Shown here piece by piece: positions 24,482-33,322 of a stretch of 52,167 nt of DNA (position 1 is the stretch's first letter; each line of letters starts with the position of its first letter). The position numbers were made by a program, and so were the translations under genes. The DNA is from Nanobdellati archaeon (GTDB lineage Archaea; EX4484-52; WAPT01): positions 1 through 52,167 of the forward strand of contig WAPT01000020.1 of the NCBI GenBank assembly GCA_015520605.1, written 5' to 3'. Below the pieces are notes generated by a model, which worked only from the letters and a program-made list of their open reading frames with translations, ran no database searches and was not told where the DNA came from.

Positions 24482-25648
24482 ATGCCGAGAGAGGTAATGG
24501 AAGGAAGTCAGGCTGTGGCAAGAGTCGTTGCCAACTGCGATGTTAAGGTCATTGCTGCTTATCCCATAACCCCGCAGACACACATCGTGCAGGAGCTTGC
24601 CAAGATGCATGCCGATAGTGTGATTGATTGTGAATACATAAACGTTGAGGCGGAGTTCTCAGCAATCTCTGCCATTCTTGGTGCGACGGCAGCAGGGGCG
24701 AGAAGCTTCACCGCCACATGCTCCCAAGGCTTAGCATTGATGCACGAAGTGGTGTTTGCTGCAGCGGGCATGAGAATTCCACTTGTGATGGTTATAGCCA
24801 ACAGGGCTCTCTCAGCTCCGATAAACATATGGAACGATCATCAGGACAGTATGGCTGAGAGGGATTCTGGCTGGATTCAGCTTTACTGCGAGAATGTACA
24901 GGAAGTTGTTGATAGTGTAGTGCAGGCTTACAAAATAGCTGAGCACAAGGATGTTCTTCTACCCGTAATGGTATGTATGGATGGCTTCTATCTTACTCAT
25001 GTTTATGAGCCTGTTGAAATCCCCTCCAAAGAAAAGGTTGTGAAGTTCCTCGGAAAGTTCAGTTATCCTTACAAACTTGATCCCAAAAAGCCTGTAACCA
25101 TGGGGCCACTTGCATTTCCTGCAGATTATGCAAGGCTAAGAAAGCAGCTTGCCGAAGCAGTGTGGAACTCGAAGGAAATTGTAAGGAAAGTACATGACGA
25201 CTACGCGAAGCGCTTCGGAAGATCTTACGGAGATGGTTTTCTCGAGGTTTATGGAGATGGTAGTAAAGCTATAGTTGCCATGGGAAGCATGTGCGGTACG
25301 ATAAAACACATGATAGATAAAGATGAGCTTGAGGACGTCTCTCTCATAAGGGTAAGAACTTTCAGACCCTTCCCGAAGGATGAGATCAGGGATGTGCTGA
25401 AGGATAAGGATACTGTGATTGTAATGGAGAAAAACATATCCTTAGGTAATGCTGGCGCTGTCTATCTGGAGGTTAAAGATGCGCTGTACGATGAAAAAAG
25501 AAAGCCCAAAATTGTGAACTTTATAGTTGGACTGGGCGGAGTGGATGTTAACAGACCCACCATAAAATACGTTGTGGAAAAAGCGGAGAAGGTTAAGAGC
25601 GGTTTCGTAGAGATCGTGGATGGAAATGAAATTAGCGCATCCTACTAG
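24482..25648 (+). CDS. porA: 2-oxoacid:ferredoxin oxidoreductase, alpha subunit
   Basis: 388 aa. The alpha subunit helps form the active site; conserved elements include GSQAVARVVANCDVKVIAAYPITPQTHIVQ, NVEAEFSAISAILGATAAGARSFTATCSQGL and NDHQDSMAERDSGWIQLYCEN. The ATG at 24482 has GGTGG five bases upstream and is preferred to the GTG at 24473. It ends with TAG, one of the rare amber stops here, and the beta subunit frame follows in phase without another stop between them. Confidence 0.95.
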   Translation: MPREVMEGSQAVARVVANCDVKVIAAYPITPQTHIVQELAKMHADSVIDCEYINVEAEFSAISAILGATAAGARSFTATCSQGLALMHEVVFAAAGMRIPLVMVIANRALSAPINIWNDHQDSMAERDSGWIQLYCENVQEVVDSVVQAYKIAEHKDVLLPVMVCMDGFYLTHVYEPVEIPSKEKVVKFLGKFSYPYKLDPKKPVTMGPLAFPADYARLRKQLAEAVWNSKEIVRKVHDDYAKRFGRSYGDGFLEVYGDGSKAIVAMGSMCGTIKHMIDKDELEDVSLIRVRTFRPFPKDEIRDVLKDKDTVIVMEKNISLGNAGAVYLEVKDALYDEKRKPKIVNFIVGLGGVDVNRPTIKYVVEKAEKVKSGFVEIVDGNEISASY

Positions 25649-25663
25649 AAGGAGGTGCTTGAA

Positions 25664-26572
25664 ATGGGAATAGGGTTGAAGCAGTTTGCTCCCGGTCACA
25701 GAACATGTGCCGGGTGCGGTTCGGCCATAGTTTTCAGGCATGTGCTTGAAGCGCTGGGTAATGATGTCATAATCTGTCAGGCAACAGGCTGCATGGAGGT
25801 AACCACAACCCCGTATCCCGAGACTTCCTTCAAGGTGCCGTGGATCCATGTTGTGTTTGAGAACGCTGCCTCTGTTGCAAGCGGAGTCAAGAGGGCTTTG
25901 AAGGCGCAAGGCAACAATCACACGAGAGTTGTGGCAATGGGTGGAGATGGCGGGATGATAGACATCGGGTTTGGTGCTGTCTCTGGAGCTTTAGAGAGGG
26001 GGGAGGATATAATTATCATAGTTTACGATACTGAAGCCTACAGCAACACCGGCTTGCAGAGGAGTGGTGGCACGCCATTTGGTGCTTCCACAACAACAAG
26101 CCCGGCTGGCAAAAAAATCCCGGGTAAGCAGGAGTGGAAGAAAAACATAGCTATGCTGGCTGTAATGCACGGAGCAAAGTACGTTGCTACAGCCAACCCT
26201 GCGTTTTGGGCAGATCTGCAGGCAAAGGTTAAGAAAGCCTACAAACTTGAGGGAGGCCCAAGATTAATCCATATTTACGCTCCTTGCCCAGTGGGCTGGC
26301 ATGTAGAGCCGAGCAAAACAATAAAGGTTGCAAGGCTTGCCGTTGAAACCGGGCTGTGGATGTTATACGAGGTAGAGGAAGGTAAACTTAAGATCAACTA
26401 CAAACCAAAGGAGTTCAAACCCGTGGAGGATTACTTCAAACTTCAGGGCAGGTTCAAGCATCTACTCAGCAGGAAGGACATAATGGAGAAAATCGAATCC
26501 CACATCAAGGAGTGGTGGGAAACGATGGAGAAAGTGGAGGAGGAAGGCGTCAACCTGCTGAAAATGATATAA
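25664..26572 (+). CDS. porB: 2-oxoacid:ferredoxin oxidoreductase, beta subunit (TPP-binding)
   Basis: 302 aa. It binds thiamine diphosphate and one [4Fe-4S] cluster; the motif GDGGMIDIGFGAVSGALERG followed by YDTEAYSNTG is the TPP/Mg site, and early cysteines (CAGCGSA) and later ones ligate the cluster. The residues around ATGCMEVTTTPYPETSFKVPWIH favour POR over other 2-oxoacid enzymes, though the substrate cannot be proved by reading. GGAGGTG precedes the ATG at 25664 by 6 nt. Last gene of the operon. Confidence 0.95.
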   Translation: MGIGLKQFAPGHRTCAGCGSAIVFRHVLEALGNDVIICQATGCMEVTTTPYPETSFKVPWIHVVFENAASVASGVKRALKAQGNNHTRVVAMGGDGGMIDIGFGAVSGALERGEDIIIIVYDTEAYSNTGLQRSGGTPFGASTTTSPAGKKIPGKQEWKKNIAMLAVMHGAKYVATANPAFWADLQAKVKKAYKLEGGPRLIHIYAPCPVGWHVEPSKTIKVARLAVETGLWMLYEVEEGKLKINYKPKEFKPVEDYFKLQGRFKHLLSRKDIMEKIESHIKEWWETMEKVEEEGVNLLKMI

Positions 26573-26635
26573 AGGCCATGCTCAAAAGGGAAATGTAAAA
26601 ATCGTTATGTGATGTTCCAAGAACGGTGATGTGGC

Positions 26636-26926
26636 ATGCTGGCAGGCAGATTCGTGATCGATATTATCAATACAATCAACATAATCATTGCCTTCATATT
26701 GTTTACAATAACAATTAGAACATATTGTTCCTACAAGCTCAAAATTTTCAAGAGGGCATGGGGTGTGCTCGCATTCGGAGCTTTTTTGTGGGTTCTCGGT
26801 CACATATTCATGATCCTGCATGCTCCGCCCTATATCCATTACACGCTTTTCACATTATTCATTGTTTTCCTGGCGATCGGGATATTTATGTTATCCCAGG
26901 CCGCCAAAACGCTGGGGGGTGTGTAA
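26636..26926 (+). CDS. Small membrane protein (96 aa), unknown
   Basis: Three hydrophobic segments (IINTINIIIAFILFTITI; GVLAFGAFLWVLGHIFMIL; YTLFTLFIVFLAIGIFML) with short charged loops (CSYKLKIFKRAWG). GGTGAT lies 5 nt before the ATG. No family is assigned. It follows porB by 63 nt and converges with the radical SAM gene. Confidence 0.6.
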   Translation: MLAGRFVIDIINTINIIIAFILFTITIRTYCSYKLKIFKRAWGVLAFGAFLWVLGHIFMILHAPPYIHYTLFTLFIVFLAIGIFMLSQAAKTLGGV

Positions 26927-26980
26927 AAGCCTGTGGATATGGTTTTGGTAAGTTCATACTATCATTAGGCTATCATTAGT

Positions 26981-27817
26981 TTACCGTATAAGGTGACTTC
27001 CATCACAACTCCTCGCCTTAAACGGTACACCTTCCCTGCAAAAAGCGCAGCTTATGCCAAGTTCGTGACATTTCTTTTCCACCACCTTCAGCATACTCCT
27101 CCTGAGCTCTTCAGGAAGATAAAAGTAACTTCCAACCTTTTCTCCTTTCCTGAAGTAAAGCTCATCAAGCTTTTCTTTCAGCTGTGGAAAATGCAGTACT
27201 ATTCTGCCGTATCCGTCCTTCTTCAGCTTCAGTGTGGAAGTTACAACATGATCCACAAAGCTGCACGCTTCCAGCACCTCCAGCCATTCCTCTTTACTTG
27301 CCCACGGCAGCAAGGGATCAAGCCTCAGGATTGTGGGTACTCCAGCATCATGCAACATTTTTAGCGCTTCGATCCTCTTTTCCATGGATGGTGCGTTCAG
27401 CTCAAGTTGCTTGGCCGTTCTACCTGTGATTGTTATGGCAACGGCAGCCCTCATTTCCGCAAGAAGGTCAACATCTCTAGCAACTATATCGCTCTTTGTT
27501 ACAACAAGAACTCTAACGCTGTGTTCTTTCATTAATTGGAGACATTTTCTTGTGAGCTCCTTTATTTTTTCCGCAGGCGGATAAGGATCAGAAGAGTTCG
27601 ACATTGAAATGAGCACACCGCTCTCCAGCCTTTCCAGGTCTTTCTCCAGCCTTCTGAGGAGATCCCTTTTTTCTCTCACCTCCCAGAAACGGGGAATATA
27701 GGTGGCATAACAGTAAAGGCAGCGATGTGCACATCCGGTGTAGGGATTGAAGGACAGCTTGGGAGAGCATGTGCACAGCTTTGATTTCCATGGGTCGAAA
27801 GGTTGAAGGATTCGCAT
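26981..27817 (-). CDS. SplB-like radical SAM protein
   Basis: 278 aa. The radical SAM cluster motif CAHRCLYC (CxxxCxxC) appears after SFNPYTGC, the typical start of the spore-photoproduct-lyase-like family found widely in archaea; it is followed by MSNSSDPYPPAEK and an alpha/beta barrel. A C-terminal cysteine pair (GISCAFCREG) is also present. The family includes DNA repair-like enzymes, but most archaeal members have no known substrate. It starts 10 nt after the pfkB-family gene stop, so the two form an operon. Confidence 0.88.
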   Translation of the reverse strand: MRILQPFDPWKSKLCTCSPKLSFNPYTGCAHRCLYCYATYIPRFWEVREKRDLLRRLEKDLERLESGVLISMSNSSDPYPPAEKIKELTRKCLQLMKEHSVRVLVVTKSDIVARDVDLLAEMRAAVAITITGRTAKQLELNAPSMEKRIEALKMLHDAGVPTILRLDPLLPWASKEEWLEVLEACSFVDHVVTSTLKLKKDGYGRIVLHFPQLKEKLDELYFRKGEKVGSYFYLPEELRRSMLKVVEKKCHELGISCAFCREGVPFKARSCDGSHLIR

Positions 27818-27827
27818 AAAAACAGGG

Positions 27828-28769
27828 TTAGCTGTGAGATCTTAAAAACTCTTCCACCTCCTGCCTTGTGGGCAGGGAGGTTATGGCTCCTTTCCTCTGA
27901 ACGGAAAGGGCCGCAACGGCAGATGCGAAGCGCAACAGCTCATGACCTTCCATCCCGTCAAGCATCCCGACACAGACACCTGCCGAGAAAGCATCTCCAG
28001 CTCCCGTGGTATCGACAGCTTTAACCTTGAAGGCCGGACATGAAATTTTTTCACCAGCTCTCGTCACCATCACGCAACCTTCGGCACCTCTGGTGATGAC
28101 CGCCATCCTGAGGTGTGACGATTCCTCCACAAATTCCTGGAGCCATTCGAGCGCTTCTGAAAGCCTGTTCGTGTTGGCAAACCAGAGTAATTCTTCTTCA
28201 GAAGGAAGAAACACGGTAGATGCTTTGAGAAGGTTAATAAGCTCGCATCTGGCGCTTTCCTTCAAATAATCCCTCCTGAGATTTGGATCAAACGAGACTA
28301 TTAAGTTATGCTTTCGTGCATACTCAATCGCTTTTATCAGCCCCGGCCTGATTTTTTTCCTGAAATAGGAAAGTGTGTGGAAATGGAAGATTTTTGCGTT
28401 TTTGAAGGCATCTTCCTTAATGCCAAGAACAAGATCCTCATCAGCCGTGCCATCCAGATAGAGGGAGAATTCCGGCCTGCCCTTTTCATCCAGACTGACA
28501 AAAGCCAGCGGAGTCTTCTTCTCGCTCCACACGATGAAATCCGTAACCACACGGTTTTCCTTCAGCGTCTCAAGCAGAAATTCCCCGAAAGCGTCCTTAC
28601 TTATCCCGGTTATCAGAGCTGCACTTCTCCCGAGTCTGTTAACCGCAACAGCAAAGTTTGCAGGAGCACCACCAAAGCACCTCTCAAACTTCCTGCAGTC
28701 TTTGAGACTTTTTCCCCTCTCTCCGATAAAGTCTATCAACACTTCCCCAAGAGTTATGACGTCGGGCAT
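27828..28769 (-). CDS. PfkB-family carbohydrate kinase
   Basis: 313 aa, cytosolic ribokinase/fructokinase-type. The N-terminal GEVLIDFIGERG and GGAPANFAVAVNRLG form the sugar site; the C-terminal signature DTTGAGDAFSAGV holds the catalytic Asp and anion hole. The GGAPANFAV motif is closest to fructokinase or 2-keto-3-deoxygluconate kinase types, but the substrate is not certain. GGGAGG precedes the ATG. It sits with HAD phosphatase and ROK kinase genes, pointing to sugar or sugar-phosphate turnover. Confidence 0.9.
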   Translation of the reverse strand: MPDVITLGEVLIDFIGERGKSLKDCRKFERCFGGAPANFAVAVNRLGRSAALITGISKDAFGEFLLETLKENRVVTDFIVWSEKKTPLAFVSLDEKGRPEFSLYLDGTADEDLVLGIKEDAFKNAKIFHFHTLSYFRKKIRPGLIKAIEYARKHNLIVSFDPNLRRDYLKESARCELINLLKASTVFLPSEEELLWFANTNRLSEALEWLQEFVEESSHLRMAVITRGAEGCVMVTRAGEKISCPAFKVKAVDTTGAGDAFSAGVCVGMLDGMEGHELLRFASAVAALSVQRKGAITSLPTRQEVEEFLRSHS

Positions 28770-28812
28770 TTTCCTCCCTCAGGAATAAAGAGTTATCAGA
28801 CTTTCTATCCAT

Positions 28813-29763
28813 TTATCCATTTTTTATTAAGGAAATTATTTCTTTATCTATTTTTCGGGGACGCAAATTGCCATATCTCACTTTCGGTCTTTTTCCGTCG
28901 ATCTCCATCTCGGATGTTATCTCTCTGTACACCGATCTGGGATTAGCGCCGTTATTCGTAACAGCGTATGCTGCAATCACAACGTGGGAACCGCCGTAAA
29001 ATCCATCCCCATCATCCACAACTATCGTTGCGTAATCCTTCGCCTTTTCACCGACCGAGATGGGGATACCGCCCATCCTGTACGCTTCCCTCATCATCTC
29101 AGAATCTCCTGAAGTATCGCCACAGGCAACGAACGGACGGGGAATTCCGTCTCCATTATCGTTAAGAATTCGGACAAGCTCGTATGCCTTCTGATACCTT
29201 CCGACGGGTTTCACTACCCATCTCGATTCATTTTCTTTTCGCAAGATTTCCGTGCCGACAACCTCGAGATAAATATCCCCCGGATTTCTTCTGAGTTTGA
29301 GCTCTTCGTAAGGTTTTCTTACACAGTCCTTTATACCTGCCGAGCATACATAGAGGTTAAGTCTGAACGGCGCATTACAGATCAGCTCCCTTCCATAGCG
29401 CCTTAAAGTCGTATCCGGTCCTGGCACTTTCTCTTTAAACCGCTCAGAAAGGTCATCACTTCCTCCGCCCAGCTCGTGTTCAAGTAGAGTCATCAGCGCA
29501 AGCTCCACGCCGTGATCCGTGTGGGGGTTGTAGTTTCTGCACCTTCCGTTTTCGGCTATCACTTTCCCCAAAGTTTTATTGATAATTTCTGGTTGCTCTC
29601 TTATCTTACTCACAGCATTCACGAACTGTTGCGAAGGTGATTCTCCATCGATACCGAGGAATTCGTAAACCTCCGAAAATTCGTCGGCCAGAAAATCCCT
29701 GCCAATGTCGCAAGGGCTGAATGTACCGTCGTGATCGGTTATAATTTTCATTGATTTATCCAT
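28813..29763 (-). CDS. HAD-superfamily phosphatase-like protein
   Basis: 316 aa. Motif I appears as IITDHDGTFSP (DxDGT with the nucleophile Asp) and motif IV as VACGDTSGDSEMM; a Lys between them (WVVKPVGRYQKAYEL) fits motif III. The long insert (about residues 20-130) would be a cap domain. The substrate is unknown; sucrose-phosphatase-like or trehalose-phosphatase-like HADs share this type of Asp pair. The gene has its own promoter and an unusual hairpin-containing leader, unlike its leaderless neighbours. Confidence 0.75.
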   Translation of the reverse strand: MDKSMKIITDHDGTFSPCDIGRDFLADEFSEVYEFLGIDGESPSQQFVNAVSKIREQPEIINKTLGKVIAENGRCRNYNPHTDHGVELALMTLLEHELGGGSDDLSERFKEKVPGPDTTLRRYGRELICNAPFRLNLYVCSAGIKDCVRKPYEELKLRRNPGDIYLEVVGTEILRKENESRWVVKPVGRYQKAYELVRILNDNGDGIPRPFVACGDTSGDSEMMREAYRMGGIPISVGEKAKDYATIVVDDGDGFYGGSHVVIAAYAVTNNGANPRSVYREITSEMEIDGKRPKVRYGNLRPRKIDKEIISLIKNG

Positions 29764-29769
29764 GATTTT

Positions 29770-29823
29770 TCACCAAAAAATCGCTGAATTTTACATAATT
29801 TTTGTAAAAATTTTTGGCGATTT
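29770..29823 (-). promoter_or_regulatory. Candidate switchable RNA hairpin in the HAD gene leader
   Basis: A minus-strand TATA-like CATTTATATACG (29848-29859) predicts a leader of about 65 nt. In it, AAATCGC (5') can pair with GCGATTT and TTTTACA with TGTAAAA, leaving the RBS GGTGA free. Alternatively CGCCAAAAA can pair with TTTTTGGTG over nine positions (one G-U), hiding that RBS. The two folds are mutually exclusive. AT-rich sequence makes chance pairing easier, so this is a candidate only. Confidence 0.4.
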
Positions 29824-29981
29824 ACAGTCATTAATTTGGACATAAAACGTATATAAATGTTTCGATATTTTACCATGAGTTAGCACCCACTCTCTCGTCT
29901 CCGAAAAACAGAAACAGCTCCTGTAATCGTTGTCTGAACAACATCCCAACAACAACCAGAAAGCCTTATAATAAACTCTCC

Positions 29982-30872
29982 TTATTCCTTTACCATCTTC
30001 TTCCTGAATTTCTCGTAGAGTTCCACAAGCCCCCGAATGTTTGAAAGTCTTGATATATCCTTCTCGTACTCTATGTTAAGGTGAATACGGAAGTGTGGGA
30101 ATCTTTCTTCAACCATCTTGTGTAAAAGCATGGTGTCCAAGCTTCTTGCCACGCTTCCGCCAAAAACTATCTTGTCCGGAGCCACCAGGATCGTCAGTGA
30201 GCTGATATAATCTGCAAGGTTCTCATAATATTCGGCTTTTAGCGCCTCATCCCTGAAAACAGCGTGCACATCACCATTACCTAACTTTTCCAGATACCTG
30301 CCAGAAATGTAGAGTTCCGCACACCCCTTTCTTCCACAAAAGCACTCCTCATTACCTTGCCTCAGAATCATGTGTCCTGCCTCTATAATCTTATTCAGGA
30401 AAAGCAGTTCCTTGTAATCATAGTAGTTAAGGGGGATTGCGTTAACACCGGTGCCTATCTGAATTACGAGCAGGGTTCTTGTACGGTTATAAACATCTCT
30501 GAAGAACTTCTTTGCATGGTGATAGGCAAAAGCATAAACATCGTTGACGGCAAAGCTAACATCAACGTACTGTCCTATAAGAAACGGAAACCGCTTGGAG
30601 TAAAGCCTAAACTTCCATTTCCCCTCAACTTTTTCCATCCTTATTATACCGGGAAAAGTTGAGATTATTTCCCCATCCAGAGACCTGAGGAAAGAGAAGA
30701 ACTCATCAAAAGCCTCTCGAGACTCTCTAAAAAAGGTGGACACAACACAAAACTTCTGTTTTTTGTTTACTTCCTTGATTTTGTCTTCATATTTTTTTTC
30801 GAATTCGATGAGATGTTCCTTTTCGGAGAAAAAGACGGAGGTTTTCGTACCACCAATATCAAGTGCAATCAT
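29982..30872 (-). CDS. ROK-family sugar kinase or regulator-type protein
   Basis: 296 aa. It begins with the phosphate-1 loop MIALDIGGTKTSVFF. The ROK zinc-binding cysteine cluster is present as ECFCGRKGCAELYISG, preceded by EAGHMIL, which carries the zinc-ligand His and catalytic-region Glu. A ROK glucokinase, or a kinase for another hexose or N-acetyl sugar, fits; there is no DNA-binding domain. A TATA-like TTTAAATTTTAAAAA lies just upstream, predicting a leaderless start. It is divergent from DUF763. The 218 nt downstream (29764-29981) contain the HAD promoter and leader. Confidence 0.85.
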   Translation of the reverse strand: MIALDIGGTKTSVFFSEKEHLIEFEKKYEDKIKEVNKKQKFCVVSTFFRESREAFDEFFSFLRSLDGEIISTFPGIIRMEKVEGKWKFRLYSKRFPFLIGQYVDVSFAVNDVYAFAYHHAKKFFRDVYNRTRTLLVIQIGTGVNAIPLNYYDYKELLFLNKIIEAGHMILRQGNEECFCGRKGCAELYISGRYLEKLGNGDVHAVFRDEALKAEYYENLADYISSLTILVAPDKIVFGGSVARSLDTMLLHKMVEERFPHFRIHLNIEYEKDISRLSNIRGLVELYEKFRKKMVKE

Positions 30873-31047
30873 GTTTTGTCCTCTGGTTTTTAAAATTTAA
30901 ATAAATCATGTGCAGCATCGCATTTCTTTGTTGTGTTCTACGAATACCTGGACAGGGGCTGAAAACAACTTGCATAATTTTTTCTATCGGCAGGGCATAG
31001 TGTGGTAATTTTAAAACTCCTCTCTAAAAATGTTAACTTTGAGGCTT

Positions 31048-32250
31048 ATGGAAAAGGTGGGAATTGCGGAGCTCCCGCTGCACGGAGGCAAATGCCCAAG
31101 ATGGCTCTTTAGCAGGATGGTGCCTCTTGCGAGAAGTATAGTTGAAATTATAATCAGGGAGTATGGAAGTGTTGAGTTGCTCAGGAGACTCTCCGATCCG
31201 TTATGGTTTCAGGCTTTCGGCAATGTGCTTGGATTTGACTGGCACAGTTCGGGATTAACAACCACCGTTTGCGGAGCGCTGAAAGAAGCCGTGAACAGGG
31301 ATGAAGACTTACCGATCAAAATCGCCGGAGGCAAGGGTAAAGTTTCTCTCTCCACACCCGAACAGATCAAGATTCTTGCTGTCAGCATGAACATTCCGGA
31401 CTGGAAGCTCGACACCCTCATTTACGCGAGCAGAATGAGCGCGAAGGTGGATAATGCTGCGGTGCAGGACAACTATCAACTTTACCACCATGTAATAGCC
31501 TTCGATGAAAGAGGCAGGTGGTGTGTAATACAGCAGGGGATGAACGAGGCAAACAACTATGCAAGGAGGTATCACTGGATCTATTCCAAGGCTTCGACTT
31601 CCTTTGTTGATGAACCGCATACGGCAATCTGTGCTCAGAAGAAAGAAAACAGCGTGTTGGACATAACCTCCAGAAAGAATGCTGAGGTCAGGAGGGCCTG
31701 TGTCGATCTCGTGAACGATGAAATTAAAAAACTGAAGAAGTGGATGGTGATGGTGGCGCCAAACAACCTTCTTAGATATGCTCACCCATCAAGAAATTAT
31801 GTAGAGAAAGGAAAGGAAAAAGAAGGGACTACATCGAGTAAACTTCTGAGAATGCCTGCAAACCATTTCAGGATCCCGTTGCAGAAATCGTCCATAACTC
31901 TACTTGAAAGGATTTCCGACCAGAGTCCTAAAAGCTTTGAGGAAATCCTGCAAGGTAGGGGTGTGGGTCCTGCCACGGTCAGAGCTCTCGCTCTAACTTC
32001 ACAGCTAATTTACGGTACGGAGATCAGCTGGAAGGATCCAGCAAAGTTCTCGTTTGCTCACGGCGGGAAGGACGGGGTGCCTTATCCTGTCAATAGAAAA
32101 AGGATGGAAACCACAATCAAACTGCTAGAGGATGCGATAAAAAACGCCGAATTAGGTAAAAGGGATAAACTCCTTGCCTTAAAACGTCTCGCTGATTGGT
32201 GCGAACAAGTTGAAAGTTCCGCGGATGTACAGGAAAACCGTTGTATGTAA
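31048..32250 (+). CDS. DUF763-family protein
   Basis: About 400 aa. The start at Met7 of the track ORF fits the family opening (VGIAELPLHGGKCPRWLFSRM). Further family blocks are RRLSDPLWFQAFGNVLGFDWHSSGLTTTVCGALKEA and VQDNYQLYHHVIAFDERGRWCVIQQGMN. A C-terminal helix-hairpin-helix-like segment (FEEILQGRGVGPATVRALALTSQLIYG) hints at DNA binding. The family occurs in archaea and thermophilic bacteria; I know of no firmly established function. Conserved His/Asp/Glu residues around HHVIAFDERG could be catalytic. A TATA-like AATTTTAAAAC is upstream. Confidence 0.85.
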   Translation: MEKVGIAELPLHGGKCPRWLFSRMVPLARSIVEIIIREYGSVELLRRLSDPLWFQAFGNVLGFDWHSSGLTTTVCGALKEAVNRDEDLPIKIAGGKGKVSLSTPEQIKILAVSMNIPDWKLDTLIYASRMSAKVDNAAVQDNYQLYHHVIAFDERGRWCVIQQGMNEANNYARRYHWIYSKASTSFVDEPHTAICAQKKENSVLDITSRKNAEVRRACVDLVNDEIKKLKKWMVMVAPNNLLRYAHPSRNYVEKGKEKEGTTSSKLLRMPANHFRIPLQKSSITLLERISDQSPKSFEEILQGRGVGPATVRALALTSQLIYGTEISWKDPAKFSFAHGGKDGVPYPVNRKRMETTIKLLEDAIKNAELGKRDKLLALKRLADWCEQVESSADVQENRCM

Positions 32251-32314
32251 AAGCTCAGAAATTTAAATTTCATGAACGGCTGGAAATCTAAAGAGTGAAG
32301 AGGTGCTGTTCATA

Positions 32315-33247
32315 ATGAAAGGAGAAGCTGTGGTCACCGGTGGAGCGGGTTTCATCGGAAGGCATCTCGTAAGGAGGCTTTTACAGGAAGGTTATGATGT
32401 TTATGTGATAGATAGTTTTCACACAGGGAGCTGGAAAAATAGAGAGGAAGGTGCCTATTATTTCCCGGGCAACGCGGGTGATGTTGTTCAGGTGATGAAA
32501 AGACTTGGAATCCAGCCATCGGTTATTTTCCATCTTGGAATCCCCAGCTCCTCTCCCATGTACAGGGATAACAGAGAGAACATAGCTCTTGCCGTCAGGG
32601 ACTTTGTGAAGATAATGGAATATTGTATGGGTGTGGATGCTAAGCTTGTTCTTGCCTCCACATCAAGCATCTACAACGGAAATCCGGTGCCATGGCGGGA
32701 AGATATGCAGATACTTCCGACAGATTTCTACACTGAGGTAAGGTACTTTATGGAAAGGTTGGCAGACGTTTATAATCAGCTCTACGGAATTGAGGTGGTG
32801 GCCTGTAGACTCTTCAGTGTCTACGGGCCGTTTGAGGAGCATAAGGGAAGATACGCCAACCTCGTATCGCAATTCATATGGAGCATGATGAAGAACGAAC
32901 CTCCATTGATCTTTGGAGATGGCACACAGAGCAGAGATTTTATCTTCGTGGAGGATGTTGTTGAAGGATTCATAAGAGCGGCTGAATACAAAGCAAATAG
33001 GTTTGAGGTATTCAATCTTGGGTACGGAAAGAGCTACTCACTTAATCAACTTGTTGAGATGATAAATGAAGTACTTGGCAAGAATATAAAACCAAAATAC
33101 GTAGAGAATCCAATAAAGAATTATGTGATGCACACACTCGCAGATATGACAAAATCAAGGGAAATATTAGGTTTCAGGCCAAAAGTCTCGCTCGAAGAGG
33201 GTATCGAAAGATGTGTGGAGCATTACTCTAAAAAGTTCTCTTCCTAA
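32315..33247 (+). CDS. NAD-dependent sugar epimerase/dehydratase-like SDR
   Basis: 310 aa, an extended short-chain dehydrogenase as in UDP-glucose 4-epimerases. The NAD motif GGAGFIGRHLVRRL, the Ser in LASTSSIYNGNP and the C-terminal RDFIFVEDVVEGFIRA and FNLGYGKSYSLNQLVEMI are standard. Odd point: the catalytic YxxxK is YTEVR here (DFYTEVRYFMERL), with Arg in place of the usual Lys, which normally lowers the tyrosine pKa. GAGGTG 9 nt upstream favours ATG 32315. Likely role in nucleotide-sugar or surface glycan synthesis, unless the substitution has redirected activity. Confidence 0.85.
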   Translation: MKGEAVVTGGAGFIGRHLVRRLLQEGYDVYVIDSFHTGSWKNREEGAYYFPGNAGDVVQVMKRLGIQPSVIFHLGIPSSSPMYRDNRENIALAVRDFVKIMEYCMGVDAKLVLASTSSIYNGNPVPWREDMQILPTDFYTEVRYFMERLADVYNQLYGIEVVACRLFSVYGPFEEHKGRYANLVSQFIWSMMKNEPPLIFGDGTQSRDFIFVEDVVEGFIRAAEYKANRFEVFNLGYGKSYSLNQLVEMINEVLGKNIKPKYVENPIKNYVMHTLADMTKSREILGFRPKVSLEEGIERCVEHYSKKFSS

Positions 33248-33322
33248 AAAGTGGGATTTTGGAACAAAAATCAGGAATAGAACAAAAATATATATAAGTG
33301 TTGAAATTCGGATATATTCTTT

